From a virus: 41,430 nt of DNA. Shown one piece after another: positions 41,217 to 41,430 of the stretch. The position numbers were made by a program, and so were the translations under genes. A model generated the notes under the pieces. That model did no database searches. It was not told the origin of the DNA and saw nothing but the letters and a program-made list of their open reading frames with translations. The stretch is taken from positions 1 through 41,430 of IMG/VR virus record IMGVR_UViG_3300026521_000336. One strand, given 5' to 3'. Each line of letters begins with the position of its first letter. The stretch's first letter is position 1.

Positions 41217-41361
41217 AGTTAGCATTGATTATAATTTTTACTTATATTAGAACCTGTTCTATAGTATAGAAAAGTGGTAAAGTTCCCGCACTCTATAACT
41301 ATAATATATATATTATGTTGTAAAAACAATACATCAAACCTATTTTCATAATTATTTTCCG

Positions 41362-41381
41362 ATGTTCGGAATTCCGAACAT
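41362..41381. promoter_or_regulatory. Perfect 20-bp palindrome
   Basis: ATGTTCGGAATTCCGAACAT is fully symmetric and GC-richer than its neighbourhood. It lies 15 bases from another short palindrome, AAGATATCTT (41393-41402... one base shift possible). Such a site may be an operator for a dimeric regulator of the genes to the right, or an end-processing or origin site. Confidence 0.5.
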
Positions 41382-41430
41382 TTTAGAAGCATTAAGATAT
41401 CTTTAAGTGATAAAAAGGTATACTTTTAAT

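Larger units (their letters stand above)
452..41254. repeat. Dispersed over-represented motif AGAACC(A)/(T)GGTTCT
   Basis: By hand count there are 59 AGAACC and 42 GGTTCT on the + strand, 101 sites in 41.4 kb; 80 extend to AGAACCA/TGGTTCT. At about 30% GC, base composition alone predicts about 12 and 4. Sites lie in genes and in gaps, on both strands, and in all reading frames: EP (9369), NQ (4867), RT (37133), GS (1646), WF (38710) and VL (39744). Gaps between sites are usually under 1 kb; the longest are near 9.8-11.6, 16.8-18.5 and 29.7-31.2 kb. Confidence 0.8.
40662..41430. other. Non-coding, hairpin-rich region at the right end
   Basis: This 769-base region has no convincing gene on either strand. 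It contains a TerS promoter, a GC-rich structured island (40738-40880), two 9-bp inverted repeats (40879-40960), an inverted AGAACCA pair (41030-41059), hairpins with 3-nt loops (40806-40822, 41077-41095, 41179-41208), C-rich telomere-like runs (41158-41178), a 16-bp AT palindrome at 41301-41316 and a 20-bp palindrome (41362-41381). In N4 the TerS-like gene lies near the right genome end, so this is plausibly the end, terminal repeat or early-promoter region. Confidence 0.6.

Noticed and set aside
41121-41225. 34-codon hydrophobic open frame on the - strand (starts MLTPQVKRKS)
   Set aside because: No ribosome-binding site, and it is written by the polypurine hairpin and G-runs rather than by normal codon use.

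Overview
The window is the late half of an AT-rich (roughly 30% GC, judged from sample lines) lytic podovirus genome. It looks related to coliphage N4 (Schitoviridae-type), with part of the early/middle region at its left edge. The evidence is a 2576-residue protein carrying the three signature motifs of a single-subunit, T7/N4-class RNA polymerase. Their spacing is close to that of the N4 virion RNA polymerase. The late gene order also matches N4: vRNAP, internal proteins, tail proteins, major capsid, scaffold, portal, lysis, tail fibre, TerL, TerS, all leftward. The major capsid protein resembles the N4 gp56 family. An i-spanin/o-spanin pair implies a Gram-negative host, and base composition suggests a low-GC host, but the host cannot be named from this sequence. 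I see no integrase, repressor, CRISPR array, insertion sequence or convincing tRNA.

Layout. 3-2856 (+): the 3' part of a UvrD/Rep-type helicase, then five compact genes (a 44-residue membrane protein, three unknowns and an ASCH-like phage protein). 2857-2914: convergent junction with an inverted repeat. 2915-16684 (-): proteins probably ejected into the cell (vRNAP, 1324 aa, 476 aa, 182 aa). 16743-22562 (-): tail/neck structural proteins rich in Asp and Cys. 22563-22936: non-coding gap with a sigma70-like promoter and a GC hairpin. 22937-28714 (-): major capsid, scaffold, two small proteins, portal. 28751-30732 (-): endolysin, Rz1, Rz, holin, membrane protein. 30734-37936 (-): receptor-binding and tail-fibre genes. 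37997-40661 (-): TerL and TerS. 40662-41430: non-coding, hairpin-rich region, probably near a genome end or the early-promoter region.

How it works together (inference from N4 biology). The virion RNA polymerase is packaged, ejected with the DNA, and starts early transcription at single-stranded hairpin promoters. Hairpins with 3-nt loops at 40806-40822, 41077-41095 and 41179-41208 are candidates. Late clusters are preceded by TATAAT -10 boxes with mostly weak -35 boxes, as expected if host RNA polymerase transcribes them. Holin, GH19-like endolysin and spanins then lyse the cell, and TerS/TerL fill capsids through the portal.

Most unusual signals: (1) AGAACC/GGTTCT occurs about 100 times on both strands (hand count 101, about 12 expected), 80 of them as AGAACCA/TGGTTCT. 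It falls in every reading frame and as inverted pairs in non-coding DNA, so it is a DNA-level signal of unknown purpose. (2) The virion polymerase is fused to a DEDDh exonuclease and an HExxH peptidase. (3) Four presumed ejected proteins, about 4560 residues, hold only two cysteines, both at extreme termini, while the neighbouring tail proteins are cysteine-rich. (4) A promoter sits inside a 12-bp inverted repeat whose other arm covers the ribosome-binding site of the 1324-residue gene.
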